A DNA stretch of 64,000 nucleotides from Daphnia carinata (Eukaryota; Arthropoda; Branchiopoda; Diplostraca; Daphniidae), in NCBI RefSeq assembly GCF_022539665.2, contig NC_081335.1, positions 6,448,001-6,512,000 of the forward strand, given 5' to 3'. Both the position numbers and the translations under genes were made by a program. Each line of letters begins with the position of its first letter. Position 1 is the stretch's first letter. Below, one piece after another: positions 45,566-58,900 of this stretch. The notes beneath the pieces were generated by a model, which saw nothing but the letters and a program-made list of their open reading frames with translations, was not told the DNA's origin and did no database searches.

Positions 45566-47725
45566 TCAATCAAAGAAAAAAAAGGAAAAAGAAGAGAAGA
45601 AAGAGACAAAATAAAGAAAACACGTAAAGAGCGTTAAGTACGATACACTCATGGGGGAGCTCCCCCAACTGCTCCTTCTACCACCGGCGACTCGTTCGGC
45701 CTCCTCCAAAGACTCGTGTTGGGCGAGACGGGCCTCCAATTGCCGGACCCGAAGATTTAGCCACGCGACAACCGCCAGCGTTGGAATGATCGTGCTGATA
45801 AGGGACGCAACCCAATCGTAGCCGGAGGATTCTGATACCGGAGTCTCGTCCATTCTCCGCAGCAAAGCCTGGACCTCCTTCAAGTTCCGCTGGGCCTCTT
45901 CACGCGTCTTGGGGTCTACGAACAACTCGGTAGGGTTCCGTGTCGGTGGTACGGGGGCTACCGTGAGATCCGTCTTCCGTGGTCGAGCTGTCGGCGAGTA
46001 TAGGTCGGGGGTGTCTATAGGCGTTGCCTCGAGCGTGGTTCTTCCCTCCGCACTCGCCGGAAAGATCCACTCGTCCGAATGTGCGGTACAGGCTGGCGGC
46101 AGCTGGAAAACATCTACCGGGTTCAGCTTTAGCGTCTGTCGAGGAGGTCCCAAGAACCCGGTTGGGCACGACACGACAATTTCTTGGCTTTTGGTAGCCG
46201 AAAGCATCCAACGTCGTCGTCCGAGGTACGCCGTGCGGGAGCCCTCCCAAGTTGTTAGCTGCTGATGGCACCAGCGCTCCACCTCCCGTGTGTCATCTCT
46301 CCAAAGCGCGAAAGCGCAAGAGGGTCTTGTGGTCTACCGTAACAACCCAGTGTAAAAGCGGCATATACGAACTTCGCCCCCGCAATGAGAGGTCTCTCTT
46401 GGTGTCAATTCCACGAAGACCTGCAGGTCGGGAGCTAGAGCGATAGTCCCCGGTAGCTCCATTTGCTTGCCGGCTCTGCCGTTTTCTATCGCTTCAGGTA
46501 AATTGACGATCCGATACAGGTGGAATAGGTGATTCCGATCGACTAGGGGAAGGTCTATGAGGATCCGGATGACACCCTCTGCTACTCGTAACCTCACTTT
46601 AGCGTCCCTGTACAAGGTCCAGGTGTCCCCAAGCCCGGAAACGGCCATGATGTCCCAACCAGGAGGCAGTTGTCGATGAATTGACTCCAAAACTGTCTTG
46701 ACCTGCTTCTGCGGGAACAATCTTGCGGGGAGGTGTCCCCCGGCCACGGCGCTCAAACCTGCCTCTACATCGGTGGCGAAGTCCTCAAACCATGTTAGGC
46801 CTTGTTCCACTGTTTCAAAGGCTCGGTCGACCGCGAGCCATGTCACCCACCTCTCTTCATCCGCTGCCTGTGTGCGCAAAACTTGGGCCTGTAAATGTCG
46901 GAGAGAAGTGGACAGATTATTGTCTTCGGTCAGCAAACCACGTAACATTTCCGCGTGTGACTGTAGTTCCCACAAGGTGGCGTTGACCACCGTTGTCTGG
47001 TGCTCCACAAGATGGGCTATCTCCTTATTCTGCTCCAACGTCCGGGACACGGTCTGGCTAAGGTGAAGCACATCCTTCTCGGTGGCGGTGCCGAACATCC
47101 ATTTTAACAGATCGCCCCCTCCATCAATTACCCCTCGCGCCCGTCGGTGGGCGCGCGTCGGGGTTACCACTACCGGGGTGAGCCATTCCTTCGTCTTCAA
47201 TAAGCGGTCCGCGGCTCACTGCTTCCGGGCCTTGATGTATTCTTGGGTCATGATTTGGAACTTATTGTCCCCGACGTAAGGCTTTAAGTCGCGCAGCCAG
47301 AAGTCGAGACGTTCCAGCATGGATAGCGCGGGTCTAGTCGCCAACTCGGTCACAATGGTCCAGGTGGACTCGCTGAAGGCCACTTGCCCCTTCTCGAGGA
47401 ATGCGACGCTACCACGGACTACTAGATCGGAAGCGGGCGGTTCACCGGCCGCCGTTAACAGAAGGAACAATTGGGCCAGCAGGGCTAGCCCGTAACGCAA
47501 CGGAGGCCGCCTGTTGCGTAGTGGGCGTTGATTTCTCCGGCCACGTCGGCTTCGGGTGGTAGGGGACTCTCGGTCTCGGTCAAGACTGCCGGTTCCGGTT
47601 CCGCTGGCACGGATGGGGTAACGATTCTCGGTGGGTTCGGCACCTGCAACCCATCCAGGCTTTCCCGCGGAGATATAACTGTAGTATCTGGTACTTCGGA
47701 GAGGGGTTCCTCCTGTTCTTCCCAA
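45566..47725 (-). pseudogene. errantivirus-type envelope gene with two in-frame stops
   Basis: One frame runs from a Met at 47725 to about 45566, broken by TGA at 47216-47218 and TAG at 46334-46336. Visible parts in order are: a basic N-terminal region; a hydrophobic signal-like stretch (YGLALLAQLFLLLTAAG); a soluble segment; an Arg-rich possible protease cleavage site followed by a Gly-rich hydrophobic stretch near 47130; a long helical region; and a C-terminal membrane anchor (DWVASLISTIIPTLAVVAW) near 45800. This layout and the WMFGT-type motif match baculovirus F-like Env proteins of insect errantiviruses. In that family Env mediates membrane fusion. Its 5' part overlaps the C-terminal tail of pol in another frame, as is common in such elements. 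The frame is closed and cannot yield the protein as it stands. Confidence 0.75.
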
Positions 47726-47802
47726 CTATCATTCGGTGGGTGGAACGGTTTCATCCGGCTGACGCGGACTATGTCCGTCTTCCGCACATTGGGTAGCCGA
47801 AC

Positions 47803-50740
47803 CTAGTAGTTCACCGGGGTGGTCTGCCTCACAACGCGGTAGGGTTCCAACCAGCGGTGGAAAAGCTTTTCGGCGTGGCCCACCTTGCGTGTCGGCTTAT
47901 AGATTAAGACGAGAGAATGCGGTTGGAAACTAGCATCGCGGCGTTTGACATCAAATGCCGCCTTCTGTTTCCGATGCACTTCCTCAAGTCGCATTTGCAG
48001 GTTGGCGTGGGCGTGCACTAAGCGGTCGCGAAGCTGGTCACATATTCAACTGGGGAGTCAGCGTCACTCTCATTAGTAATGATGCCACCAATCCCTAGGT
48101 TGAGGTCCGAAGGAAGCAATGGCTCCCTCCCGTACATGAGGAAGAACGGGCTGAAACCCGTCGACTCCTGTCTGCTGGTGTTGTAGGCGAAGCAAACATA
48201 CGGCAAGACTTCGTCCCAATCACGGTGGTCGCTGCTAACATACATGGACAGCATGTCCGCTAGGACATGATTCATCCTCTCCACCTGAACGTTGGAGCTC
48301 GGGTGAAACGCGGACGTTGTCTTGTGGTTCGTGCTCAGCAGACGAGTGACCTCTTGAAACAATTCGGCAATGAAGCACCGGCCGCGGTCCGTGACAATGG
48401 TTTCGGGGGACCAATGTCGCAAATAAATTTGTTCCACGACGAAACCCGCTACGTCAGGAGCGGTACCGGTAGGCATTGCCCGAGTCTCCACCCACTTGGT
48501 GAAGTAATCCACCGCCACCATGATTTGTCGATGGGATTATGGGAAGGGCCCTAGTAGGTCGATGCCGACCCGTTGGAAAGGTCGAGACGACCTCATGGAC
48601 TGGAGGAACCCAGCAGGCTTATCAGCTATCCCTTTCCGGGATCGTACGCGATCGTACGTAGGCCCACACATGTTCTGCCATCTTCGGCCAATAGAAGCGC
48701 CGTTTGATCCTGGCAAGCGTACGGTTAACTCCCAGGTGACCCGACACCGTGCTATCATGGTATTCGGTTAGAATTTGGCGCCTCATCGAGGGGGGAACAC
48801 ACAAGCGAAGCTGTGGTCTTCCGTCCAGCCATACTCGACGATACAGTACGCGATGGTCCAGGCAATAAGCCTTGGGTGTCTTCAGCCCCTTTTCCAATGC
48901 TTCAATGTGTTTAGCAAACGGATGGAAAGACTCTTGTTCTTGCCGCCAATCCAGACCCGGTGCGGGGTCAACGTCGAGCTTGGCCAGCATCAGGCACCGG
49001 TCGTCCTCTTCTTCCTGCTGGGGTCTATCAACCGGGAATCTCGACAGGCAGTCTGCATCTTGGTGGAGCCGCCCGCTCCGATAAACAACCTTTAAATCGA
49101 ATTCTTGGAGGGACAAGCTCCAACGCGCAAGCCGACCGGCCAGGTCGCGCTTGCTCATCAGCCAGCAAAGTGCTTGATGGTCTGTCAACACGCGAACTTT
49201 CGTGCCCCAAATAAGGGTACGGAACTTTTTCAGTGCCCAGACCAGAGCAAGGCATTCCTTCTCAGTTATTGAATAATTCTGCTTACTGCGGCTGAGTAGA
49301 CGGCTAGCATAACCCAGCGGCCTTTCGACACCGTCCTCTCGTTGGATGAGGGCGCATCCGATGCCATAACCACAAGCGTCCGGATGTAGTTCCATCGGTA
49401 AATCGAAATTTGGCTGGGCTAACGTGGCTGCCTCTTGCAGGGCTTTCTTGAGAGCCTCAAAATTTTCACGTTGCTCTGGTCCCTGGATGAAAACCTTGGT
49501 ACTTTTGGTGAGCTCACTGAGCGGGTTCGCTAGTTTAGCAAACTTTGGGACATGTCGCCTATAATAAGAGCAGAGACCTAGAAAAGATTGTACTGCTTTA
49601 ATTTTTTGGGATACCGTATGGGTCTCATCCTGTGCTGGAAATTGCTGTACCGCCAATATTTTGTCGGGGTCGGGTGCGATACCTGTTGCGCTCACCACAT
49701 GACCCAGTACCTTTAACTGGTACTCTCCAAATCGACATTTACTCAGTTTAATCTTGAGACCAGCCGCTCCAAGATGCTCCAACACCTGGCTAAGCCTCCT
49801 GCCATGCTCTTCAAAGGTTTGGGCGTATACCACGACATCATCGAGATACACCAAGCAGGAGTGCCATTTGAGCTGAGCGAAGGTAAAATCCATGGCTCTC
49901 TGGAACGTAGCGGGCGCGGAAGTTAGGCCGAAAGGCATGACCTTAAACTGCCAAAGCCCATCTACGGTGACGAATGCACTCTTCGGGCCATCCTCCGGCT
50001 TAAGCTCGATCTGGTGGTAACCGGACTGGAGATCCATGCTGGAAAAGAACTGGGAACCGGTCAAACGGCTCAAAGCGACATCAATCCGAGGTAGAGGGTA
50101 CACGTCCTTCACAGTGACGTGGTTCAACCTACGGTAGTCAACGCAGAAGCGCCAGCCTCCGCATTTCTTTTTGACCAGAACCACGGGTGAAGACCAGGGG
50201 CTGTCGGACGGCTCTATGATTCCCTGAGCCAACATCTCATCCACTTGCTGTTGAATTAGTTCCCGCTCTTTCCAGGCACTCTTGTAGGGCGGTTGGTGAA
50301 GCGGAACCTGCGTCTCTACGGGAATGGCGTGTTGTACGGCCTTGTAGCGCCCCAGCTCCAGCGAAGTATTGGCGAAACAATGTCGATGTTCCAGCAGGAT
50401 TGCAATCAGCTTCTCACGTTCATCTGACGCTAACTCGGGGTTTATGCGGTCGGCGAAATTAAGAACGTCGTCCTTGGCTTCTTCCGTGTGGGCTCTCGGC
50501 TCCTCCGGTGGCGCGTTGGTTTCCTCGATCTCCACCAGCTCGCCCAGCGCCGTGCCAGGGGACAGCCAGGCTTCTTTTGGCGTATAGTTCGTCACGGGCA
50601 CCAACATCTGGGTTGAGTTGCGCAAGATTACCGGGTTAACGGCCATCCCCCGGGTGCTCACAGTTTTTCCGCCGGTTCCAACAGCCATTGCTCGTATGGC
50701 CCTCCCTCTGCCGTAACTTCCACCTCCGTAGTCGAGCGAG
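47803..50740 (-). pseudogene. RT, RNase H and integrase of Gypsy copy 2
   Basis: The 688-codon frame 48622-50688 holds RT with the YLDD box at residues 281-284 and RNase H with DACGYG and TDHQALCWL. It then enters the integrase finger, where a short deletion near 48645 removes the second half (the two Cys) still present in copy 1. The integrase core continues in 48018-48521 with VDYFTKW and the SSNVQVERMNH-like end. A second small loss is near 48535 and a frameshift near 48020. A C-terminal tail overlapping env reads at 47485-47787. This copy retains the Glu codon where copy 1 has a stop at 17391. Confidence 0.88.
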
Positions 50741-50842
50741 CCGGAACGCAGGACACATACGTGCGCGCCATAGAGAAAATTTGCCTTCTAGAGGCAGAAG
50801 AGTCCCATCTTCCTAAGTAGACAGAAGATGGACGGGGGAGGA

Positions 50843-51168
50843 TGGTCTGGCGACCGTATTTTGTTTATAAATATATGTCACCTATATCGATTACTAAGAT
50901 AGAGGGCCACACCACGCGCAACACAATTAGGTTACTGTTTAACCTGTTTTGAGGTGGCGTAGTAACTTAAATGAACTTGTAGTGTCTATTCCGCGTGTGT
51001 GTTCTGCCCGATAGGTAATATTGTATTATAATTTACTCCCCTGAATTTATTCTTACCATTTGTACGATCTTGCCTATTCCGCGTGTGTGTTCTGCCCGAT
51101 AGACACACAAAGAGTCACAGCAATACAAGGATTGGAAAGAAACCTTTCTCAAAATCCGCGTGAGAACA
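50843..51168 (+). repeat. 3' LTR of the BEL element
   Basis: Its sequence is close to 40704-41031, with a few substitutions and a 2-base deletion near 50875. It carries the same internal duplication of the CCGCGTGTGTGTTCTGCCCG motif. Confidence 0.88.
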
Positions 51169-51514
51169 TACAGTATATCAAATGATCGCCTCAACAAACT
51201 GTCCTATAACGTGGCATCATTTCATTACTTTCCGTGTCCAGTAGTATAATTTTCGACTTCACATTGGATTCGTAGAATACGATGAGAAAAAATTGTACAT
51301 AACACTAATCAGAGGCAGACAGTACTACATATTTGAATTCACTTATTAATGTGGTATATGTTCAACTTGAATAACCATTGTACAGTGAAGTTTGAACTAG
51401 TAAAGAGAGTTACTAGTTAGACGTAAATACGTAAATAAGAAAATTATGAAACTAAACTAAAAATTACATAATTTTGTAGCTAGGTATCTTAGCTACAGAA
51501 AAAAAAAATTTTAA

Positions 51515-52372
51515 GGGGAGGGTACTGGTGAACAGATTTTATGGGTAAAAAACTGGTCAAATTTTCAATTTCAAATTCTTCGGGCAATTAAAACAGGAAC
51601 CAGTGGAACCAGTGGAAACGTGATTTTTTCCATAAGGAAGCTTCCGTTATCTATGAAGAAACCAAAATGTATCTCAGGATCTGGGATACATATTTCTATG
51701 AAATTTTTACTTGAATATAAAAAACATTATTCTGCATTTTTAAAGATGCTTTAGATCTACCGGCACTAACTTATGATTATTTCATAATTCGTAGTTTTCT
51801 AATTTTCTAAATTAGCTGCAGAATACAGTCACTAGTAAAGGAAAGCGGCAGCGAGTATGAAGACTAAATCTTTTAAATAACAGATCTTGCATGTTCAACC
51901 AAACATGATAATTGTTATTCATGGCAGTAATTGAATTTTGCTAATTAATTTGTTTAACTAACGTTGTAAATTTATTTTTTTATTTTTTTTTGTGGACAAT
52001 AGCTTTAAGCCTGCCAGCAGGCGATGTGCATCAAAATAGGACATTTCTAAAGCACTTATTTCGCTTTTTAGTAACAAAGATAAGGTAATCAATTCCTAAA
52101 CAAATGAACCAAGAATACTACAATACCTTTTTTTTTCTAATTACCTCCGTCTTTTTGGTAAAAACGAAAAAGTCGTCTGGAGAAAAGATTAGAAATGGAC
52201 AGTAAAATAAAAAAAAACTTTTTGGGGTAATTCGAAAACATTTAAAGTCTAAACCTAAAATAAAAAAATAAAATAAATAAACTACCATAATTCCTGTTAG
52301 CATAAATATTTTTTATGAAATCCCGATCATGCTTCGGGAGTCAAAATTTTTCTTTCAATTACCCCATTTTGC
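51515..52372 (-). mobile_element. diverged pogo-type MITE, inverted
   Basis: The left terminus is GGGGAGGGTACTGG. The right side shows TTTCAATTACCCCATTTTGC, preceded by the AAAACTTTTTGGGGTAATTCGAAAA block seen in the same order at 1-228. The overall alignment is in inverted orientation to 3237-4138. Confidence 0.6.
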
Positions 52373-52927
52373 ATTTATGGACTCCGTCCTCTAGCTTTAT
52401 AGTAGAATTAGACAGGTTTCCAAGATAATATTGCAGAGAATAGGCAAATGTTACAAAAAATTTGTAAAAATTTGAATTACATATTACCTAAAAATTGGTA
52501 GTCATTTTTTTATATTGCAGGTGACACACCCAGCCTAAGGTGAAGAGGGTAGAGGTTTTGCATAGATGGGTAATAACCTGGAAAACGTCTATGGGAGGTA
52601 AGCTATAGGGTATTAATGTTTTCAAAATGGATTAACTTTCCAAAGCCATCACTAGAACTCCTATAAACAAGGTAAGACTAAATTCGTCTGTCATGAAACA
52701 ATTTTCTATGCTAAAGTACATCTAATTTAACTAGTTTACTGGAGTATAGCCACCAGGGGTAGAAAAGAAAAACTTAATGCATTTTTAGTCGTTAAATTTA
52801 TTTAGCCTTTTTTGTAAACTATTTGCCACAAAAAATCAAAACCACCAAAAAAACACACAAATTTACACACTGTCATTCCTACAAGTTTTTTTTTTCATTT
52901 AACGCTGCTAGCATACTCAAATTTCAA
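52373..52927. other. AT-rich 3' flank of the methyltransferase gene
   Basis: No gene is supported. On the minus strand an AATAAA motif lies at 52796-52801, about 130 bases after the stop codon of the methyltransferase gene. It may be its polyadenylation signal. Confidence 0.45.
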
Positions 52928-55900
52928 TTAATCAAACTCGAACTGTCGGAAATCATCTAGGAAATCTTTAACGTAAATTACTTCACGGGAAAACGCCATT
53001 TCAATATGTCCGAATTTGACGAATTTGTTTGTCTGCATTAGTTGCGTCATGGCGGCTTCACCTTCAGGTATGTGATTCCACTCCACAGACAGAGTCTGCA
53101 AACATTAGAAATATAGTAGCATGCTTGTTTTAGAAGAACAAAAACAGGAAATTAGAACAAACATTTCTCTTTTTTAATATTTCCGACGACTTTTTTTCTG
53201 TTTTTCTCTGTTGGGCTCGTGGATTTCGAATAAAATTTCGATTTAAAGTAGGATTTCGCAAAACAAAAAAAAATTACATATCTTTTTCAGAGTTTTTGTT
53301 GTCCAAAGATATAGTGGATACATACGGTAAAAAAAAAATGCTTTTGTTCTCAATTTTTTTTGTTTGGAAAAACCTACTTTATATTTCAGAGAAATCGAAA
53401 GCACTTATTAAGAGCTATTCGTTGCAATAAAAATTATTCATTTTTGACTCCTACTTTGTCCGTTAATAAATATTTTATTTTTAGATGGTTTATAGGAGGA
53501 GGGGAAACTACGAAAAGTTGTAAACTTTGGGGCTTTCGTACGGGTATTTTTGATGAATGTTATGTATAATAGATGTAATATTTAGATTCCTTATAACACT
53601 AGGAATGTTTTAGTGTATATTACACAACAAAATTTGTCAAATTAGTTGAACAAATTCTAAATTATTAAAGGCCAATCATTCTTCGAGAAGTGGAATTTTT
53701 TTCAATTGCACCGCGTTCCTTTTATGCCCACCCTCCTTTACGATAAGTGGGCGTGGTCTAAACTGAGATCAGCACCTAAAAGAATTTTGAGCAGGGATTC
53801 AGAAAACCACCCATAATTTTTAAAATGCAAATCCCTTTGAAAAATTAACCGAGGCGTTCTAATCCCTACGATTCCTCCGATTCCCTAGATTCCTCTCTAT
53901 TCACGCTGAGGAAGAGGCTACTGAGTTCCGTAGAAGCTCTGGTGAGGCGGCTTAACAACAATGGGACCTCGTTTGTCTCTATATAACCAAACGGAGAAGA
54001 AAGGCATTTGACACTTCGGTTAAGCCAAAGTTTGAATTCATTTTGTCAGATCAGGATGTTTTTTTTCGATTCGAAGAGAGGCCCACGAGCCCGTTTTTAC
54101 CGAAATTTTTTTGGCACCAATGAGAGGCCAAACAAGATGATACTAGTGTAAACCTAAGCACTGGCAACCCTGTTATAGCCTTTTCTTCGCCCCTCCTCCG
54201 TCGAACTCTAGGTTCGTTCTCCCTTCCCCATGGATCGGGGTAGATGAACAAGGCAGAACCTGGAGAAGAGCGGCGAATGGGCAGTGTCCGAGCGTGTGCT
54301 TTAATTGCGAGAGTAATCGAGGATGTAATCGCGAGTGTAATCACGAGTGTGCTCTTGGCTCTTGAATCTGGTAATACAATTGGTTCTCAACTCAATTTCC
54401 TATTGCAGCCAGTGACTGTTCTTTCTGCACGGGCCAATCTCTTGGATCAGTGGGATGGACTGGTGGTTGAGACAAACAGCCCTTGAAGCAGCGAACTGAA
54501 ATACACACCAGACGGGTTGGGACCGAGCGCCAAACTTCTTCCCCATACAGAACGCAACAGACGGCACTAGGGGCAGCACCGTTCTAAATCTACTTATTCA
54601 TTTGTGTCAGTGAAATAAAGTCCTTAAACTACGGTCGCAACATTTGGCGACGAGGCTTTTACTCAACAAGTGTAGTTACAAGTGAAACTGACGAGTGAAG
54701 TAAAAAGTAATGGCGCTTTCAAAAGAAGATTTTTCGCAGTTGTTACTAGCTCAGCAACAACTCTTTGCAGAACAACAACAGAAGTTGTTGGAAGAAGCAA
54801 GAGCTGATTCGGCTAGGAGAGAAGAGCTGCTATTGAGAAGTCTGAGCCAGCTTCATACGAAGATGGAGGATGAGACCGAAACGGCATTGGATTTCATTTT
54901 ATCGGCGTTATCAAAGCGAATTCCAGAATTCACGTTCGAACCTGAAAATGGTTGCACATTCGATGTGTGGTACCAGCGATTCGAAGACGTGATGTCGCAA
55001 GAGGGATCGAAACTGAAGCAGGAAGCCCAGGCTAGATTTTTTATAACAAAGCTAGATGCAGCCTGTTACGCGCGATTGGTAGATAAAATCTTACCAAAAA
55101 AACCAGCAGAATTGAATTTAAAAGAGGCAGTCGAGATCCTGGAGAAGATGTTTGGACAGAAAATGACCACGTTCAGAAAAAGGTACGACTGTTTCAAAGT
55201 AATCAAACCGCCCACGCAAGATTACGCTACATTTTCTACACTGGTAAATCGCAAGTGCGAAAGGGCCCAACTGAATCAGATGTCTGACGATGACTTTAAG
55301 TGTTTAGTCTTGGTTTCGGGTCTCCAATCTCCAGAAGACGCAGAGATGAGAACACGTCTTTTAAGGAAACTGGAACAAACAGATACTGTGACACTAGATG
55401 AATTAGTGGCGGAATGTGAACTGGTTTTGGCGTTCAAAAAAGACGCGAAGCTGATCGAACAATCAACATCGCAAATTCAAGTCATAAAAAACAACCAAAA
55501 GCCAAAAGCGTCGTTCCAAAGAGGTCCAAAGAGTGAGATCCAATTTAAAAAGAAGAAAGCGGTGGAATGCTTTGTCTGCGGCGGAGAACATTTTGCACGA
55601 GATTGCCCCGAAACTACTAAGCCAACGAAGGGCAAAAAGTTTCAACATAAAGTTCATTTTAACTCCAATAGAAAACAAACCAATGCGGTTACGAGTTCTA
55701 AGAACTTAAACGGGCGCAAATATGTCCAGCTATTAATTGAAGAGGTGCAGATTAGAATCCAAATCGACACTGGAGCGGACATAACTATGATTAACAGTGA
55801 ATCCTGGAGGAAACTCGGAAAACCAGAATTGCAGGAGACTCAAGACGACGTTCGGAACGTACCAGGAGTGCCGTTAAAAACGTACGGCCGATTTGCAACG

Positions 55901-58900
55901 GAGTTTTCAGTGGAAAGTTTCACTGGACACGGATTCTGTTACGTCACAGACAACATTCAGCTAATGGGAATTGATTGGATTGAACAATTACCACCCTTTC
56001 GAGACACGTTTAAGACGATTTGCTGTAAAGTGGTACGGAACTATACCCATGAGGAGGTAGTAAACCACCTACGGAAAAGGTATAAAGAAGTCTTTAAATC
56101 AGGTTTAGGCCGATGTACCAAAATGGAAGCCAAGTTGGTATTGAAATCTGACGCTCAGCCCATTTTCAGAAAAAAAGACCAGTGCCTTTTGCCACCCTAT
56201 CAAAAGTAGATAGTGAGTTAGATCGTTTAGTGAAGGAAGGAGTGATTTACCCGGTGGATTATAGTGATTGGACAGCACCAGTGGTGGTAGCACAAAAAGC
56301 TAATGGGAAGATCAGACTTTGTCCTGATTTCTCAACAGGTTTAAACGACCAACTTCAGCTACACCAACACCCATTACCGACAGCAGAAGAAATCTTTGCA
56401 AAACTGAACGGTGGGGAATGGTTTGCCCATATCGACTTTTCAGATGCCTACAATCAGATAATGGTCGACGAAGAATCCCAAGAGCTGCTAACAATTAACA
56501 CTCATCGAGGTTTATTTCGTTTCAAGTGGTTAGCTTTTGGAGTGAAATCAGCACCAGGCATTTTTCAGAAAGTGATGGACGAAACTATTGCGGACCTGGC
56601 GGATGTCGCTGCCTTCTTGGACGACCTAATCGTTAAAGGCCGGACCCAAGACGAATTAATTCACAATCTGGAATTGGTATTTGAACGGCCACAGAAGGTT
56701 GGATTCAGAGTTCGTCTGGACAAATGCACCTTCATGATGCCAAAGATTAAATACCTGGGGTTCGTCATCGATAAAGACGGAAGACGTCCGAATTCGGCCT
56801 TCGTATCAAGAATGAGAGAAATTAGAGCCCCATTGGATGCACTATTAAAGAAAGACGCAAAATTTGTCTGGACACCACAGTGCTAAAAATCGTTCGAGCG
56901 AGCGATAGAAATTTTGTCGTCAGATTTACTCTTGGCGCATTTCAATCCGAAGTTGGATATCATAGTCGCAGCAGATGCCTCAGATTACGGTATCGGGGCA
57001 GTAATTCTACATCGTTTCGCTGACGAAAAACAAAAGGCCATAGCGCATGCAAGTCGCGCTCTTACCGCAGTAGAGAAAAACTACGGTCAAATAGAAAAAG
57101 AAGGTCTGGCTCTTGTTTTTGCCGTGCGAAAATTTCATCGATATATTCATGGTCGGAAGTTTACACTCCAGACAGACCACAAACCCCTGTTGTCTATCTT
57201 TGGGAGTAAGAAAGGGATACCTGTCTACACGGCGAATCGCCTGAAAAGGTGGGCATTGATCCTGATGACGTATGACTTCACCATCGAATATCAGAAGACA
57301 ACCGACTTTGGTCAAGTAGACGCACGCTCACGTCTTATGGATAAGCAAAGGGCCCAGCCTGAAGATATGGTTATCGCAAAAATTGAACGGGATGTTAATG
57401 CGGTATGGGCCGAAGCACTACGAGCATTACCCGTCACGTCACGGGAAATTGCAAAAGCTACACATAATGATCCAGTGTTACCCCAAATTATAAAGGGAGT
57501 GAGCACAGGAAGTTGGCAGGAGGGTCAACCAGGATCTGCGCTAGCTGCATTCCGTAACCGAAGGGAATCGCTTTCGGTAATAGAGAATTGTTTATTCTTT
57601 GGCCACAGAATCGTGATTCCTCAAGTTTTGCAACATCGAGTGTTGGCCATGTTACACGAAGGTCATCCTGGATCCACTCGCATGAAAATGTTAGCGCGCA
57701 GCTATGTGTACTGGCACAACATCGATCAAGACATTGTAGACTTGGTGGGAAGATGCACAAAGTGTCAGGAGTCAGCTAAAAATCCTGTTAAAAACGAATT
57801 AAGTTCGTGGCCTAAAACTACGGGCCCCTGGCAACGAATTCACATAGATTTTGCGGGACCATTGGAGGGGAAAATGTTCCTGGTGATAGTTGATGCTTTT
57901 TCTAAGTGGCCAGAGATCATCGAGATGAACTCGACAACAACAGAAGCCACAATCCTCCAGCTACGCAAGATCTTCGCACAATTTGGATACCCAAATACGA
58001 TCGTTTCGGATAACGGAACTCAATTCACGGCTGCAGTGTTCCAAGATTTTTGTGAAAAACACAACATTCAACATGTCAGATCACCGCCGTTTCACCCGCA
58101 ATCAAATGGCCAGGCAGAGCGATTTGTCGACACATTTAAAAGAGCATTGAAGAAAATGAGAGGGGAGGGGGCTGTAGGTGAAACTTTAAAGACATTCTTG
58201 TTTACCTACCGCAAGACGCCATGTCCATCCGCACCTAATCAGCTGTCCACCGCGGAAAACTTCATTGGCCGACCTTTAAGATCGACATTATCGAGCCTGA
58301 ACACCTTTGAAGATAACGCAACGGGAGAAAAAGATGTGAACATGGAAGAACAATTCAGAAAAAAGCATGGAGCAGGTGAGAAAAGTTTTGAAGTAGATCA
58401 GCTAGTTTACGCCCGTGATTATCGACCGCGAAGACCGAGATGGGTATCGGGAAAAATCATTGAAAAACGGGGACGCACGATCTACGTAGTGGAAGTGATC
58501 GACGGTACATGGATTCGTCACGCCAACCAGCTTCGCCTTAGGGCACAGTCAGAGGAGGCAGGGAACGTTACAGCAGAAACAGACCTGTGGCAGATGTTCG
58601 ATCTACCAGAAGATACGAACACCAAAGGGAGATTAACACCGCAAAATCGCGAAACTCAACCGGTCGTGCCTGCCGAAGAGAAACAGGTGACAACCCCCGT
58701 ACAAGAGGATGAATACCATGCAGTACCAGAGGAGCGGGAGATGAGTAACAATCCTACACCCATCATCACGGAAGAGACCAGGGAAGAACAGCAATTGATT
58801 CCAGGAAATCAACCAGCAGCCTCTCCCAGTACAACGCGCCTCCGCTCCAGTAGAATTCCCAGACCAACATCAAGATTAATAATCGACCCTCAAAAGAAAA

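Larger units (their letters stand above)
45155..50753 (-). mobile_element. Gypsy copy 2, 5'-truncated but with long env
   Basis: One LTR (45155-45402) is followed, toward higher coordinates, by the purine tract, env (45566-47725), integrase, RNase H and RT, all on the minus strand. Sequence similarity to copy 1 stops at 50753, between protease and RT. Gag, protease, the primer site and the 5' LTR are missing. It inserted in the BEL element. A later deletion probably removed its 5' part together with the BEL integrase. Confidence 0.9.
40704..51172 (+). mobile_element. BEL/Pao retrotransposon split by Gypsy copy 2
   Basis: LTRs of about 328 bp lie at 40704-41031 and 50843-51168. GTATAT is repeated at 40698-40703 and 51173-51178; the exact LTR end is uncertain by up to four bases. 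A primer-binding site at 41034 and a purine tract before 50843 (GACGGGGGAGGA) are present. Gag, protease, RT and RNase H are readable on the plus strand up to 45154. There the Gypsy copy begins, and only about 90 bp of BEL sequence follows it. The integrase region is therefore missing. Confidence 0.9.
40061..51378 (+). mobile_element. diverged CACTA-like element split by a BEL retrotransposon
   Basis: The left end is CACTGATAAAAAAAAGCTCC. The parts 40061-40703 and 51179-51378 together follow the complete copy at 30141-31681, including the minus-strand zinc-finger region, which is interrupted exactly where the BEL element sits. The right terminus is lost after about 51378. The left end is more diverged than the other copies, so this copy is probably older. 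Confidence 0.7.

Noticed and set aside
54244-54486. 80-codon open frame before the Mag-like element
   Set aside because: There is no domain, no splice context and no similarity to the element's own proteins.
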